From: DUZB01 sp964407525
GTDB taxonomy: Bacteria; Desulfobacterota; DSM-4660; Desulfatiglandales; Desulfatiglandaceae
Assembly (NCBI GenBank): GCA_964407525.1
Contig: CAYOWC010000018.1
Span: 1-34,117 of the forward strand
DNA length: 34,117 bases
Direction: 5' to 3'
Shown: piece after piece, positions 1 to 7,850 of the stretch
Layout of the letters: the number at the start of each line of letters is the position of its first letter
Position numbering within the stretch: the stretch's first letter is position 1
Position numbers and translations under genes: made by a program
Notes under the pieces: generated by a model
The model's database searches: none
Seen by the model: the letters and a program-made list of their open reading frames with translations, nothing else
What the model was told of the DNA's origin: nothing

Positions 1-230
1 CAGTTGGGAAGGTAAAGTGCGATAACCATGGTATTAGAGCTTGGGACCAGACACCTAAAGCGGCAAGCCGCAGTTTTGGGGGTGTTCTAATGCGCCTCCG
101 AAATAAGTTTGAAGATCCACCGGCAGTTTTATGGAAGCTCTTATTTGGCATATAGGGCTTTTTGCCCCCCTTTGAGAGGGCTTCCTCATACCACGTCCTG
201 TGGACGTGGTTGGTGATTTTTAATTTTAGA
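1..230 (+). other. Left-edge region with RNA-like hairpins, possible end of a truncated element
   Basis: No confident gene lies here. A frame open from the left edge (base 3) runs to a TAG at about 151-153, giving roughly 49 residues with no recognised domain. The DNA is rich in hairpins. ACACC (51-55) can pair with GGTGT (81-85) around an inner GCGG-CAAG-CCGC hairpin (60-71). GGGC/GCCC pair at 155-167, and a perfect 9-bp stem lies at 190-210. A coding tail overlapping strong hairpins is what the right end of an IS200/IS605-type element with its omega-RNA looks like, but no TnpB zinc-finger or catalytic motif is visible. The end of another gene plus its terminator is equally possible. Confidence 0.25.
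190..225 (+). terminator. Hairpin, probable intrinsic terminator of a transcript entering from the left
   Basis: Bases 190-198 and 202-210 form a perfect 9-bp GC-rich stem with a TGT loop. A T-rich tract (217-226) follows after about six bases. The layout suits a plus-strand terminator. The minus-strand side has no T-run, so it does not obviously end the minus operon that stops at 522. Confidence 0.4.
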
Positions 231-270
231 CCCTGCAAATTTCGCTGTTAAGCGAACGCCAGATTTTGAA

Positions 271-492
271 TCAAGTCCTCCAGATATATCCACCGTTTTC
301 ACCCGGTATAAACCACACCGGCCCGAGGTGTTTCCCCCCTTTTTTCAAGGTTTCTCCTGTCAGAGATAAGTCACGCCTTTGGGGCTTATGACCTACCTGA
401 CGACAAAGCTTGCATCGCCGCTTTCCGGAAAAAAAGCATTTGCGGCAATCTCTTCCGCACACCTCCCATTGAATTCTTTTTCTCCCCACCAA
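271..492 (-). CDS. Doubtful small Cys-rich hypothetical protein (73 aa)
   Basis: A TTG-initiated 73-codon frame just downstream of the minus operon. The product is very basic and has a cluster CxxxCxxC followed by CxxC (about residues 12-30). It also has a C-terminal stretch resembling the GGK-x-GP-x-W pattern of small DUF6788-like proteins that often sit near transposases. No SD is visible before the TTG. It is either a small zinc-ribbon gene or a chance frame; the resemblance is from memory and weak. Confidence 0.22.
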   Translation of the reverse strand: MVGRKRIQWEVCGRDCRKCFFSGKRRCKLCRQVGHKPQRRDLSLTGETLKKGGKHLGPVWFIPGENGGYIWRT

Positions 493-521
493 GGGACAAG
501 GCCCGTGTTCCTAAAATCCTG

Positions 522-959
522 TTACTGGCCCGGGTTGTCGGCTACGTAGGCCTTCATAATAATCTGTCCCCACCCATGTCGCATGGGCCCCACGTCGCCG
601 CAGCTGAAGTGGTCGTAGAGCATATCGTTTATGTCGAGGCCCGATACGAATCTGTCCTGCACCAGTGTGGCAAGCATCGGAATGGGTCCCATGGCGTGCG
701 CGCACCAGTTGGTGCAGCTACGCTTGAGGTCCAGAATGGCCAGTCCCCGGAAGAACAGTTTGTCGCCGGGCTTGAGGCCGGTGCTGCACCCGTGGGATTC
801 GACGACCTCGACGATGAGATCTTTTTTCATGATGTCCGGGCTGAAGAGCTTTTTGGCGGCTGCAAAGCGCTTTGGGTCCGCTTTAAATACCGCCAGTTCC
901 TCATCGGTGTACCTGAGGTGCTTCTGAAACGCCTTCCAGTTGAAATCCTTGTCCGACAT
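522..959 (-). CDS. Small Cys-containing protein, TIGR04076-like (145 aa)
   Basis: Last clear gene of the minus operon, 63 bases after the DUF362 gene, with a good SD (AAAGGAGA) before its ATG. An N-terminal stretch of about 45 residues precedes the conserved part: a Cys near residue 58, a K-x-GDK motif about residue 65, a Cys pair around 82-86 (CTNWCAHA), and a C-terminal C-x-D followed by GWGQ. This order of Cys, GDK, C-x-x-x-C-x-A and C-x-D/G matches my memory of the TIGR04076 family, whose function is unknown and which occurs mainly in anaerobes. Four or more Cys could bind a metal or cluster, but no standard Fe-S motif is present. Its position suggests an accessory role to the acyl-CoA enzymes upstream. 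Confidence 0.75.
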   Translation of the reverse strand: MSDKDFNWKAFQKHLRYTDEELAVFKADPKRFAAAKKLFSPDIMKKDLIVEVVESHGCSTGLKPGDKLFFRGLAILDLKRSCTNWCAHAMGPIPMLATLVQDRFVSGLDINDMLYDHFSCGDVGPMRHGWGQIIMKAYVADNPGQ

Positions 960-1022
960 GAGCGATTCTCCTTTCAGTGATCGTTTTAAAGTTGGAGATA
1001 CAATAAAATTATGAGACCATGC

Positions 1023-2390
1023 CTATACGTTTCCAAATTCAAAGTGTTTGAGTGAATACATGTCGCCTTTCTTGGCATAGCTCTCTGCTTTTCTGCCAAA
1101 GTAGAACTGAAGTGTTTTCATCCCATTGAACTTGATGCCGTGTTCGTTAAAGGTGTTCACCATATGCTCAAAACTGGCAGGGCAACCGGGGATGGGAATG
1201 GCTTCTTGAATCCCCTCGCCTTTGCGGTTGGCCGCAATGATGCAGTCCCCGAGTAGAAAGGTTTTTTTGGCATGCCCGGAAGGCGTTGTATTCTTGCCTC
1301 CCAGCAATTCATAATCGTCATAGGGCGCCCCTTTTGAAAGGATGCTGGCAGTGATGATAAAGAGTACGCTCAAAGGGAAGAGCATGGAGCATCCTGTGCA
1401 GAGGGTCTGTCCCGGGTGCGGCATCCTGAAGCCCTTCACGCCCTGGTTGGTGAAAAACTTTGGTTCCACGTCTTCCCCGGTGTACCAGGGGTCGTCGTAG
1501 TCGAAACACTGGATGGCATGTACGTTGTCTGCGGGGTTGAGACCTTTGACGTCGATATCCTCCACCTTGAGGCTGCGGCCATGGTTCTCGGCGAACATGG
1601 CCAGATGCCCTATTTCAGAAGGATCAAACCCCATGAGATAGGATCCCAGGCAGTCGCAGCTGAACATGTCGCGGCCAGCAATGATAATGTTTTCCCTGTG
1701 GGCTTTTCCCATGTGCATGGGGCCGTTTTCCAGGGAGTAGATGCCGTCGATTAGCGTCAAATGGGGATAGAGTCTCTCCCCTAAACGCGCCACGAAATCG
1801 TCCAGGGGCCGTTTTTTGTGATGGCATATGGATTTGGATTTACTGTTCAGACACCCCTTGTTGTTCTTGAACCCGAGGGTGACCCTGGTCTGCTCGTGGG
1901 TCTTGAGCGCGGGTACGTTGATGAAAAAACCCGCTTCCTCCAGTATGGTCTTGGATATGCTGAGGGAGAAGCCCCCGAGGCCGGTTTTTTCAAAAGGCTC
2001 ATCGTTGAGGTCTATTAGCTTTACGCCGTACTTATCGGTCAGGTGGGCGTAGTTAAGTGCATTATAGGTGGATTTTGTGCCGCATCCGAATTCCTTATTC
2101 TCAAGGGCCGCCTCTGCAATGGTGATGTCCTTTGCGCCGGCGTCCTTCAGATACCGGACAAGGGCTTCAAGCACCGTGCATGAGGTAATAATGCCGTAAG
2201 GTGAGAATTTGACCGTGGTGAGGTATTCCACGAGATTCGGTTTGATAAATACCTTCATGTTTGGATCAAATCCCTTTAATGCCTCGCACTGGTCAAGGGC
2301 ATCTTCCACTGCGCTGCCGCTGTCTTCCCATCGGGTCAGGGCCACCGATGCGGAGGGATCCTGGTTGTGAATCCCGACTCCTTTTTTCAT
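1023..2390 (-). CDS. DUF362-domain protein with C-terminal cysteines (455 aa)
   Basis: The start is the ATG at 2388-2390, preceded by AAGGAGATCAAC. A longer TTG start at 2408 would put the SD inside the gene. Residues about 45-300 form a DUF362 domain: KPNLVEY near 51, a long alpha/beta region, and the NVPALKTH motif at about 158-165. After residue 320 come C331-x2-C334, C383 (GDC) and C403 (PGCP), spaced so that they could bind one Fe-S cluster. DUF362 proteins are common in anaerobes, often fused to or near ferredoxins, and a redox role is usually assumed but not proven. There is no signal peptide. The gene lies 68 bases after the thiolase in the same operon, so a redox or maturation role for the acyl-CoA pathway is inferred. 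Confidence 0.88.
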   Translation of the reverse strand: MKKGVGIHNQDPSASVALTRWEDSGSAVEDALDQCEALKGFDPNMKVFIKPNLVEYLTTVKFSPYGIITSCTVLEALVRYLKDAGAKDITIAEAALENKEFGCGTKSTYNALNYAHLTDKYGVKLIDLNDEPFEKTGLGGFSLSISKTILEEAGFFINVPALKTHEQTRVTLGFKNNKGCLNSKSKSICHHKKRPLDDFVARLGERLYPHLTLIDGIYSLENGPMHMGKAHRENIIIAGRDMFSCDCLGSYLMGFDPSEIGHLAMFAENHGRSLKVEDIDVKGLNPADNVHAIQCFDYDDPWYTGEDVEPKFFTNQGVKGFRMPHPGQTLCTGCSMLFPLSVLFIITASILSKGAPYDDYELLGGKNTTPSGHAKKTFLLGDCIIAANRKGEGIQEAIPIPGCPASFEHMVNTFNEHGIKFNGMKTLQFYFGRKAESYAKKGDMYSLKHFEFGNV

Positions 2391-2458
2391 GTTGATCTCC
2401 TTGGGCAATCCATTACCATCCGTAAGGGGATGGTAATGGAAATGATAACTGAGCGGAT

Positions 2459-3664
2459 TTACCAGTCGTAGTTCTCGCGTTCGATGATGGTGGCCGACCC
2501 CTGGCCTCCGCCGATGCAGGCGGTGGCCAAGCCGTAGCGCTTGCCTTGAAGGTTCAATATGCGGGCTAGCGTTCCCACCAGGCGCGTCCCCGTAACCCCC
2601 AGGGGGTGGCCGAGGGCGATGCCGCCACCCTTTACGTTGACCCTGTCCGGGTCAATGTTAAGTTCCTTGATGGCGTTGAGTGTTACAATGGCAAATGCCT
2701 CATTGATCTCCCAGAGGTCTATGTCCTCCATTTTGAGTCCCGCGTTTTTCAGGACCTTGTTGCTCGCGGGAACGGGTCCCTCGCCCATGAGGCTGGGTTC
2801 CACGCCTGCGGATGCCATGGAACGAATGGTTGCAAGGGGCTTTAATTTCCTCTTGCGGGCCGCCTCCTTGCTCATGAGGATCATGGCCGATGCACCGGCG
2901 TTTACTGGCGAGGAGTTACCCGCCGTGATGACGCCGTTTACCTTGAAAGCAGGTCTGAGCCCTTGCATGCCTTCCAGGGTGGCGCCCTTTCGTATGGAGA
3001 CATCGCTTTCCAGGGTGACTTCCCCATCGGCGGTCTGCACGGTTACGGGCATTATTTCATCCTTGAAAAAACCCTCTTCAAGGGATTTGACCGAGAGTTC
3101 ATGGCTCCGCACGCTCCAGCGGTCCATTTCCTCTCTGGAAATGCCGCTTTTTTCCGCCAGCTTTTCCGCAGTCAGGCCCATGTTCAGGGCAGTGGCCAGA
3201 TCCCTCTCATCGTAGCGGGGGTCCAGCACGAATTTCCCCGAGGGCTGGATCATGGGGTTGTTTACCATGGCAATGTGTGTCATGTGCTCTATGCCCACGG
3301 AAACAACCACGTCGGAATAGCCCAGCATGATCTCCATGGCGCCGATCTGGATGGTGGCCATGGACGAACAGCACTGCTGATCTATCATTTTTGCCGGCAC
3401 CGTGACCGGAAATTCAGCCAGCAGGGGAATGGTCCTGCCGCCCCAGCTCCAGTTTTCACCCACACCGAGGGCGCACCCTGAAAGGAATTCGTCCACGTCT
3501 CCCTTTTCTATTCCCGTACGCTTTACAAGCTCATTGACCACATCTGCCGCCAGTTCATCCATCCTGAGGGTGTTATATACATCACGGGCGGCACGTTCCG
3601 GACTGCCCGGTCTTGAGCGGGAAAGGGGGGATCTCAAATATCCCACAATAACTGCTTCTTTCAT
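2459..3664 (-). CDS. Acetyl-CoA acyltransferase (thiolase), 401 aa
   Basis: Thiolase, cleaving a 3-ketoacyl-CoA with CoA at the end of beta-oxidation or running the reverse condensation. The start is the ATG at 3662-3664 with SD AAAGGAGA; an upstream GTG/TTG extension would run back into the preceding gene. Family landmarks are clear: the nucleophilic Cys in QQCCSSMA (C98, or its neighbour C99), NEAFA, GGGIALGHPLG carrying the catalytic His, and the second catalytic Cys in CIGGGQG near the C-terminus. The length of about 400 residues is normal for a degradative or biosynthetic thiolase. It lies 32 bases after the 3-hydroxyacyl-CoA dehydrogenase/hydratase gene, as expected for a beta-oxidation unit. 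Chain-length and branching preference cannot be read from the sequence. Confidence 0.95.
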   Translation of the reverse strand: MKEAVIVGYLRSPLSRSRPGSPERAARDVYNTLRMDELAADVVNELVKRTGIEKGDVDEFLSGCALGVGENWSWGGRTIPLLAEFPVTVPAKMIDQQCCSSMATIQIGAMEIMLGYSDVVVSVGIEHMTHIAMVNNPMIQPSGKFVLDPRYDERDLATALNMGLTAEKLAEKSGISREEMDRWSVRSHELSVKSLEEGFFKDEIMPVTVQTADGEVTLESDVSIRKGATLEGMQGLRPAFKVNGVITAGNSSPVNAGASAMILMSKEAARKRKLKPLATIRSMASAGVEPSLMGEGPVPASNKVLKNAGLKMEDIDLWEINEAFAIVTLNAIKELNIDPDRVNVKGGGIALGHPLGVTGTRLVGTLARILNLQGKRYGLATACIGGGQGSATIIERENYDW

Positions 3665-3696
3665 TTTTGATTTCTCCTTTCTTTGGAATGTCAATA

Positions 3697-6117
3697 TCAG
3701 TTGCGCAGGGGTTTGTTGGTTTTGAGCATATGTTCGATGCGATCCTGCGTTTTGGGTTCGCCGCACAGGGATACGAAAGCCTCGCGTTCCAGATCCAGGA
3801 TGTATTGCTCATCGACCCACCTTGGCGTCTGTAACGCCCCACCGCACATGACATAACCCAGTTGGCCTGCGACGGTGACGTCGTGATCACTGATATAACC
3901 GGACTTTCGCATGCTCTGGAGCAGTATCTGAACACCTGCAATACCCCTGTTGCCCACGGCATAGACTTTTCCGGGCACAGGCGGAATGTACCCCATGCGG
4001 TCCATGTGCATCACCATCTCCTTGGCGTTGTGGATAATGTGATCGGCGTTCATGACGATTCGATCCTGTTTGGACAGAAAACCCCACTCTTGGGCCTCAA
4101 GAGCGCTTGTGGTCACCTTTGCCTGGGCAACCAACTCAAAGGCCATCTGAAAAAAGGCCATGGGATCGGTTGCCGGCGCCTTGGCCATTATCGGAGAGAC
4201 CACCCTCCTGAGTAGTTCTTTGCATCCGCCGCCTCCGGGAATCAGGCCTACGCCCACTTCCACCAGGCCCATGAACAGATTGCCGTGGGAACAAATCCTG
4301 TCCGCTCCCATGCAGACCTCGGCACCGCCCCCCAGGGCCATTCCATAGGGTGCAGCCACCACCGGCCTTGAGCAGAAGCGAAAGCTGCCGAGCGCCTTGT
4401 GCATTTCCGATACGCCCTGATGAATTAGATCCCACTGTTTCTCCTTGGCGGCCATCAAGATGTTGAATATGTTGGCGCCCACACTGAAGTTGTCGCCCTG
4501 GTTTCCCACAACCAGACCTCTGAAGTTCTTTTCCACTTCTGCAACCGAAAAATTGATCATCTCCACGATGTCGCCATCCAGGGCGTTCATCTTGGAGTGG
4601 AATTCCAGACAGGCCACGCCGTCGCCCAGGTCTATCAGGCTGGCGCTCGGGTTTTTATTTATGGTTTTGTTCTGCGCTTTCAAAGCTTTAAGGCTAATAG
4701 TCTTCGGGCTTACCGGAACTTCTTTATAGCCCTTGGAGGCTGCGTCGTAATAAACGGGAGTTTCTCCTTTTTCCCCGTAAAAGGATGTAATGCCCGCTTT
4801 GAGCATCTCTTTGACCCAGGGGGCAACCGTGACCCCTTCCTTTTCCATACGGTCGACGGTCTCAGACACGCCCAGGACGTCCCAAATTTCAAACGGGCCC
4901 ATGTCATGCCCGTATCCCCATGTCATGGCCCTGTCTATGCTGACAAGGTCGTTCGAGATCTCGGGGATGCGTTTGGCCGAATAGGATAGGATATTACTGA
5001 TGGTTGCCCATACAAGCTTGCCCACCTTGTCGTCCATCCGAACCAGGCGGCGCAGCCTTTCCGGCAGAGACCGGATGCCCTTTGCCTCTTTGATTCCCGG
5101 CAGATCCGGTTTCTCCTGGGGACGATACGTGAGGGTTTCAAGATCCACCACCTCAAATGATTTTTTTCCGCCGGGTCCCTTTATGAGCTTGTAGAATCCG
5201 CCCTTCGTCTTGCGGCCCAGCCAGCCCTTGTCCACCATCGTCTTCATGACCCGCATGACCTTTTCCGAGCGGAGAATTTCACGGTCCTCGTCGTGGGGAA
5301 CATCCGGGTAAAGATTTTGTACCACATGGAAATTGGTGTCCAGGCCCACCAGATCGTTGAGCTTGTAGATGCCGGTCTTGGGTCTGCCCATGAGGGGGCC
5401 CGTGATGGCATCCACCTCTTCCACCGTGTAGCCGTTGTTCATGGCGTAATCCAGAATGAACAACTGGTCGAAGGCGGCCACGCGGTTGGCGATGAAGTTA
5501 GGGGTATCCTTGCAGACCACCACCCCCTTGCCCAGAACCGATTCTCCGAATTCGCATGCAAAATTGGTCAGTTCCGGATCGGTGTCCTCCGTGGCAATAA
5601 CCTCCAGCACCTTGAGCCATCGGGGCGGATTGAAAAAATGCATGCCCAGAAAGCGCTTCTTGACCCCGGGGCTGAATTTCGCGCCGATGTCTTTCAGAGG
5701 GATTCCCGAGGTGTTGGTAGCGATGATTGCCGTGTCTTTCATGTGGGGCAGTATCTTCTCAAACAGGGCCTGCTTGATCGCCAGGTTCTCAATTACGACC
5801 TCCACCACCAGGTCCGCGTCTTTGAGCAACTCCAGATCATCCTCCAGGTTGCCGGTGCGGATAAGGGGCGCGCGGCTCTTGCTGAAAAGTGCCGGCGGTC
5901 TGGCATTTATGATGCCCTGGTACCCGCTTTGCACGATGCGGTTTCGGACCTCGGGGCTGTCAAGGGTCAATCCTGCAGCCTCTTCTTTCTCGATCATTTT
6001 GTTGGGTGTGATGTCCAGCAGCGTGCAGGGGATTCCCGCGTTGGCCACGTGTGCGGCGATTCCACCACCCATGACACCAGACCCGATAACGGCAACATGC
6101 CGAATTCTATAGCCCAT
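3697..6117 (-). CDS. Fused 3-hydroxyacyl-CoA dehydrogenase / enoyl-CoA hydratase (806 aa)
   Basis: Bifunctional beta-oxidation enzyme that hydrates enoyl-CoA and oxidises 3-hydroxyacyl-CoA with NAD+. The ATG follows AAGGAGGAAATCG. The N-terminal Rossmann fold has GSGVMGGGIA (about 12-21) and ATNTSG. The family motif HFFNPP lies about residue 150, and IANRVA opens the C-terminal 3HCDH domain. A crotonase domain fills about 490-690, with an oxyanion-hole region (DNFSVGAN), a GMALGGGAE segment and GLIPGGGG. The order dehydrogenase-then-hydratase is that of Bacillus FadN-type proteins and opposite to E. coli FadB. A 163-base AT-rich gap separates it from the carboxyltransferase upstream; an internal promoter there is possible but none is convincing. 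The thiolase follows after 32 bases. Confidence 0.95.
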   Translation of the reverse strand: MGYRIRHVAVIGSGVMGGGIAAHVANAGIPCTLLDITPNKMIEKEEAAGLTLDSPEVRNRIVQSGYQGIINARPPALFSKSRAPLIRTGNLEDDLELLKDADLVVEVVIENLAIKQALFEKILPHMKDTAIIATNTSGIPLKDIGAKFSPGVKKRFLGMHFFNPPRWLKVLEVIATEDTDPELTNFACEFGESVLGKGVVVCKDTPNFIANRVAAFDQLFILDYAMNNGYTVEEVDAITGPLMGRPKTGIYKLNDLVGLDTNFHVVQNLYPDVPHDEDREILRSEKVMRVMKTMVDKGWLGRKTKGGFYKLIKGPGGKKSFEVVDLETLTYRPQEKPDLPGIKEAKGIRSLPERLRRLVRMDDKVGKLVWATISNILSYSAKRIPEISNDLVSIDRAMTWGYGHDMGPFEIWDVLGVSETVDRMEKEGVTVAPWVKEMLKAGITSFYGEKGETPVYYDAASKGYKEVPVSPKTISLKALKAQNKTINKNPSASLIDLGDGVACLEFHSKMNALDGDIVEMINFSVAEVEKNFRGLVVGNQGDNFSVGANIFNILMAAKEKQWDLIHQGVSEMHKALGSFRFCSRPVVAAPYGMALGGGAEVCMGADRICSHGNLFMGLVEVGVGLIPGGGGCKELLRRVVSPIMAKAPATDPMAFFQMAFELVAQAKVTTSALEAQEWGFLSKQDRIVMNADHIIHNAKEMVMHMDRMGYIPPVPGKVYAVGNRGIAGVQILLQSMRKSGYISDHDVTVAGQLGYVMCGGALQTPRWVDEQYILDLEREAFVSLCGEPKTQDRIEHMLKTNKPLRN

Positions 6118-6280
6118 CGATTTCCTCCTTTTTTCGTTTTATGTTCCTATCTACAATTTTTGAGGGTTTGTCTCCTACATCTATAACTCATTGAAATTAA
6201 ATCATATTCGCTTCGCCAAAATATTTCGCAGTTTGCTCTATAAAATCATAAGCTCTGTTACCCGGGAAAACCGGTGATTA

Positions 6281-7825
6281 TCAGAACTTGGTGGGCCAAC
6301 CCGCCAGGCGGTGTTCTCCGATTCCTCTGTGGGCGGAATTGCGAATGATCTTCAGCACGTTTTTCAGATAGTTTCGGGTTTCACGCGGATCAATGACGTC
6401 GTGCACATAGAATTCGCGAGCCGCCGGGTAAGGCGAGCAGTCCTTTACCATGGCTTCAGTCATCTTCTTTCTCTTTTCTTCGGGCAGTTTGCCGAATACC
6501 ACATCCGCGGCTATTGCTGGGTCCATGAAACCCACCTCCGCCGTGGGCCAGGCAACGAAGTAGTCGGGACCGGCGCCCGGGCCGCACATGTTTGCCCCTG
6601 CCTGGCCGTATGATTTCCGTATCACAATCGATATTTTCGGAACCGTAACCTGGAAAAGGGCCTGAAGGGCGTTCATGACCTTGGCCCCCACCCGTTTCTT
6701 TTCCGCCTCCTTTCCCACCCAATGGCCCGGCGTGTCGTGGAGAAACAGCAGGGGAATGTTGAAGGAATCGCACAGGCACATGAAGCTGGCGAGTTTTTCA
6801 AGCCCGTCCGTGTCCATGGCCCCCATATTATGGGCCGGGTTATTGGCAATGATGCCAATGGTTTCTCCGTTTACTCTGCAGAGGCTGGTGATGAGCATCC
6901 TGCCGAAATTGGGTTTCAGCTCGAAAAGTTTTCCGCCGTCCACCATGCATTCGATGATCTTGTGCATGTCGTATATGCGAGTTCTTTTTTCCGGCAGCAG
7001 GTCGAGGATTTTCGGCATATTGTCCCCGGAACCTTCCGGCACCGGACGCACCGGGGGCAGTTCCAGGTTGTTGGACGGTATGTAGTCGAGGAATTCCCTG
7101 ATGATTTTAAAGCATTCTTCTTCGTCTTCAGCAATCCGGTCCACCATCCCCGTAATCCTGTCATGGATTTCCCAACCGCCCAGCTCCTCCCCGGAATAGG
7201 TTTCACCAATGGCTTTTCCAAGGGCCCGCGGTCCGGAGATGGAGATGGCGCTTCCCTTGACCTGTACGACAAAATCGGCAAGGCAAATCTGAAAATCGGG
7301 TATGCCGTAGCATTCCCCCATGGCGGCCATGATAAAGGGATGGTTCCTGATATGCCCGTATTCCACGCTTAGGGTGTCGGTGCCTCCTCCCCCCAGCGAG
7401 CAGATGCCCTTTGAACCCTGGCAGTCGGGCATGCGCGCCCCGCCAGCCTCGCCGAACCAGATGAGAGGAATCAGGTTCTTGTTTACCTGGGTCTTGAACT
7501 GGATGCTTTTCTTCAGGTTGATCCTGGCATTGCTGGATGCAAGGACCGTAAAATCATTGGCAACCACTCCCACCTGCCGGTTGTTTACGGTGCCGTATCC
7601 GAGTACAATCCCGTCTGCTGGGGTCTTTTCTTCCATTCCGGGCACGTCCGAGGTTGCAAGGCGACCCAGTTCCATAAAGGAGCCGGAATCCAGGATCTTT
7701 GCCACCCGTTCCCGGGCGGTGAGCCAGCCTCGGTCGTGCTGCCGCTTTACCTTTTCCGGTCCGCCCTGCTCGAGGGCCTTTTCCTTTTTTTGAGCAAGTT
7801 CTTCCAGAAGCTCTTCAAATGCCAT
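6281..7825 (-). CDS. Acyl-CoA carboxylase carboxyltransferase subunit, paralog 2 (514 aa)
   Basis: A carboxyl_trans-family protein of the length usual for PccB/MccB (about 510-530 aa). Such subunits move CO2 between biotin and an acyl-CoA. An SD (AGAGGTG) precedes the ATG. The N-terminal half has the RERVAKILDSGSF segment (about 38-50), GEAGGARMP and a Gly-rich SLGGGGTD. The C-terminal half has HDTPGHWVG, MCGPGAG and AWPTAEVGFMDP. The C-terminal end reads YVHDVIDPRETRNYL, the standard close of this family. It lies 25 bases downstream of a second, divergent carboxyltransferase. No biotin carboxylase or biotin carrier gene is in the window, so partner subunits must be elsewhere or the protein works differently, for example as a decarboxylase subunit. 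The acyl-CoA substrate is unknown; propionyl-CoA or a branched acyl-CoA is plausible. Confidence 0.93.
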   Translation of the reverse strand: MAFEELLEELAQKKEKALEQGGPEKVKRQHDRGWLTARERVAKILDSGSFMELGRLATSDVPGMEEKTPADGIVLGYGTVNNRQVGVVANDFTVLASSNARINLKKSIQFKTQVNKNLIPLIWFGEAGGARMPDCQGSKGICSLGGGGTDTLSVEYGHIRNHPFIMAAMGECYGIPDFQICLADFVVQVKGSAISISGPRALGKAIGETYSGEELGGWEIHDRITGMVDRIAEDEEECFKIIREFLDYIPSNNLELPPVRPVPEGSGDNMPKILDLLPEKRTRIYDMHKIIECMVDGGKLFELKPNFGRMLITSLCRVNGETIGIIANNPAHNMGAMDTDGLEKLASFMCLCDSFNIPLLFLHDTPGHWVGKEAEKKRVGAKVMNALQALFQVTVPKISIVIRKSYGQAGANMCGPGAGPDYFVAWPTAEVGFMDPAIAADVVFGKLPEEKRKKMTEAMVKDCSPYPAAREFYVHDVIDPRETRNYLKNVLKIIRNSAHRGIGEHRLAGWPTKF

Positions 7826-7850
7826 CTTCGCACCTCTTCTTAAAAGGGTT

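Noticed and set aside
5293..6186. Long plus-strand frame (297 codons) opposite the dehydrogenase/hydratase gene
   Set aside because: It is the antisense shadow of a strongly conserved two-domain enzyme, lacks a SD and known motifs; high GC at third positions creates such frames.
6250..6280. ACCCGG/CCGGT hairpin after the second carboxyltransferase as a terminator
   Set aside because: Stem is short with a bulge and no T-run follows on the minus strand; the operon probably continues.
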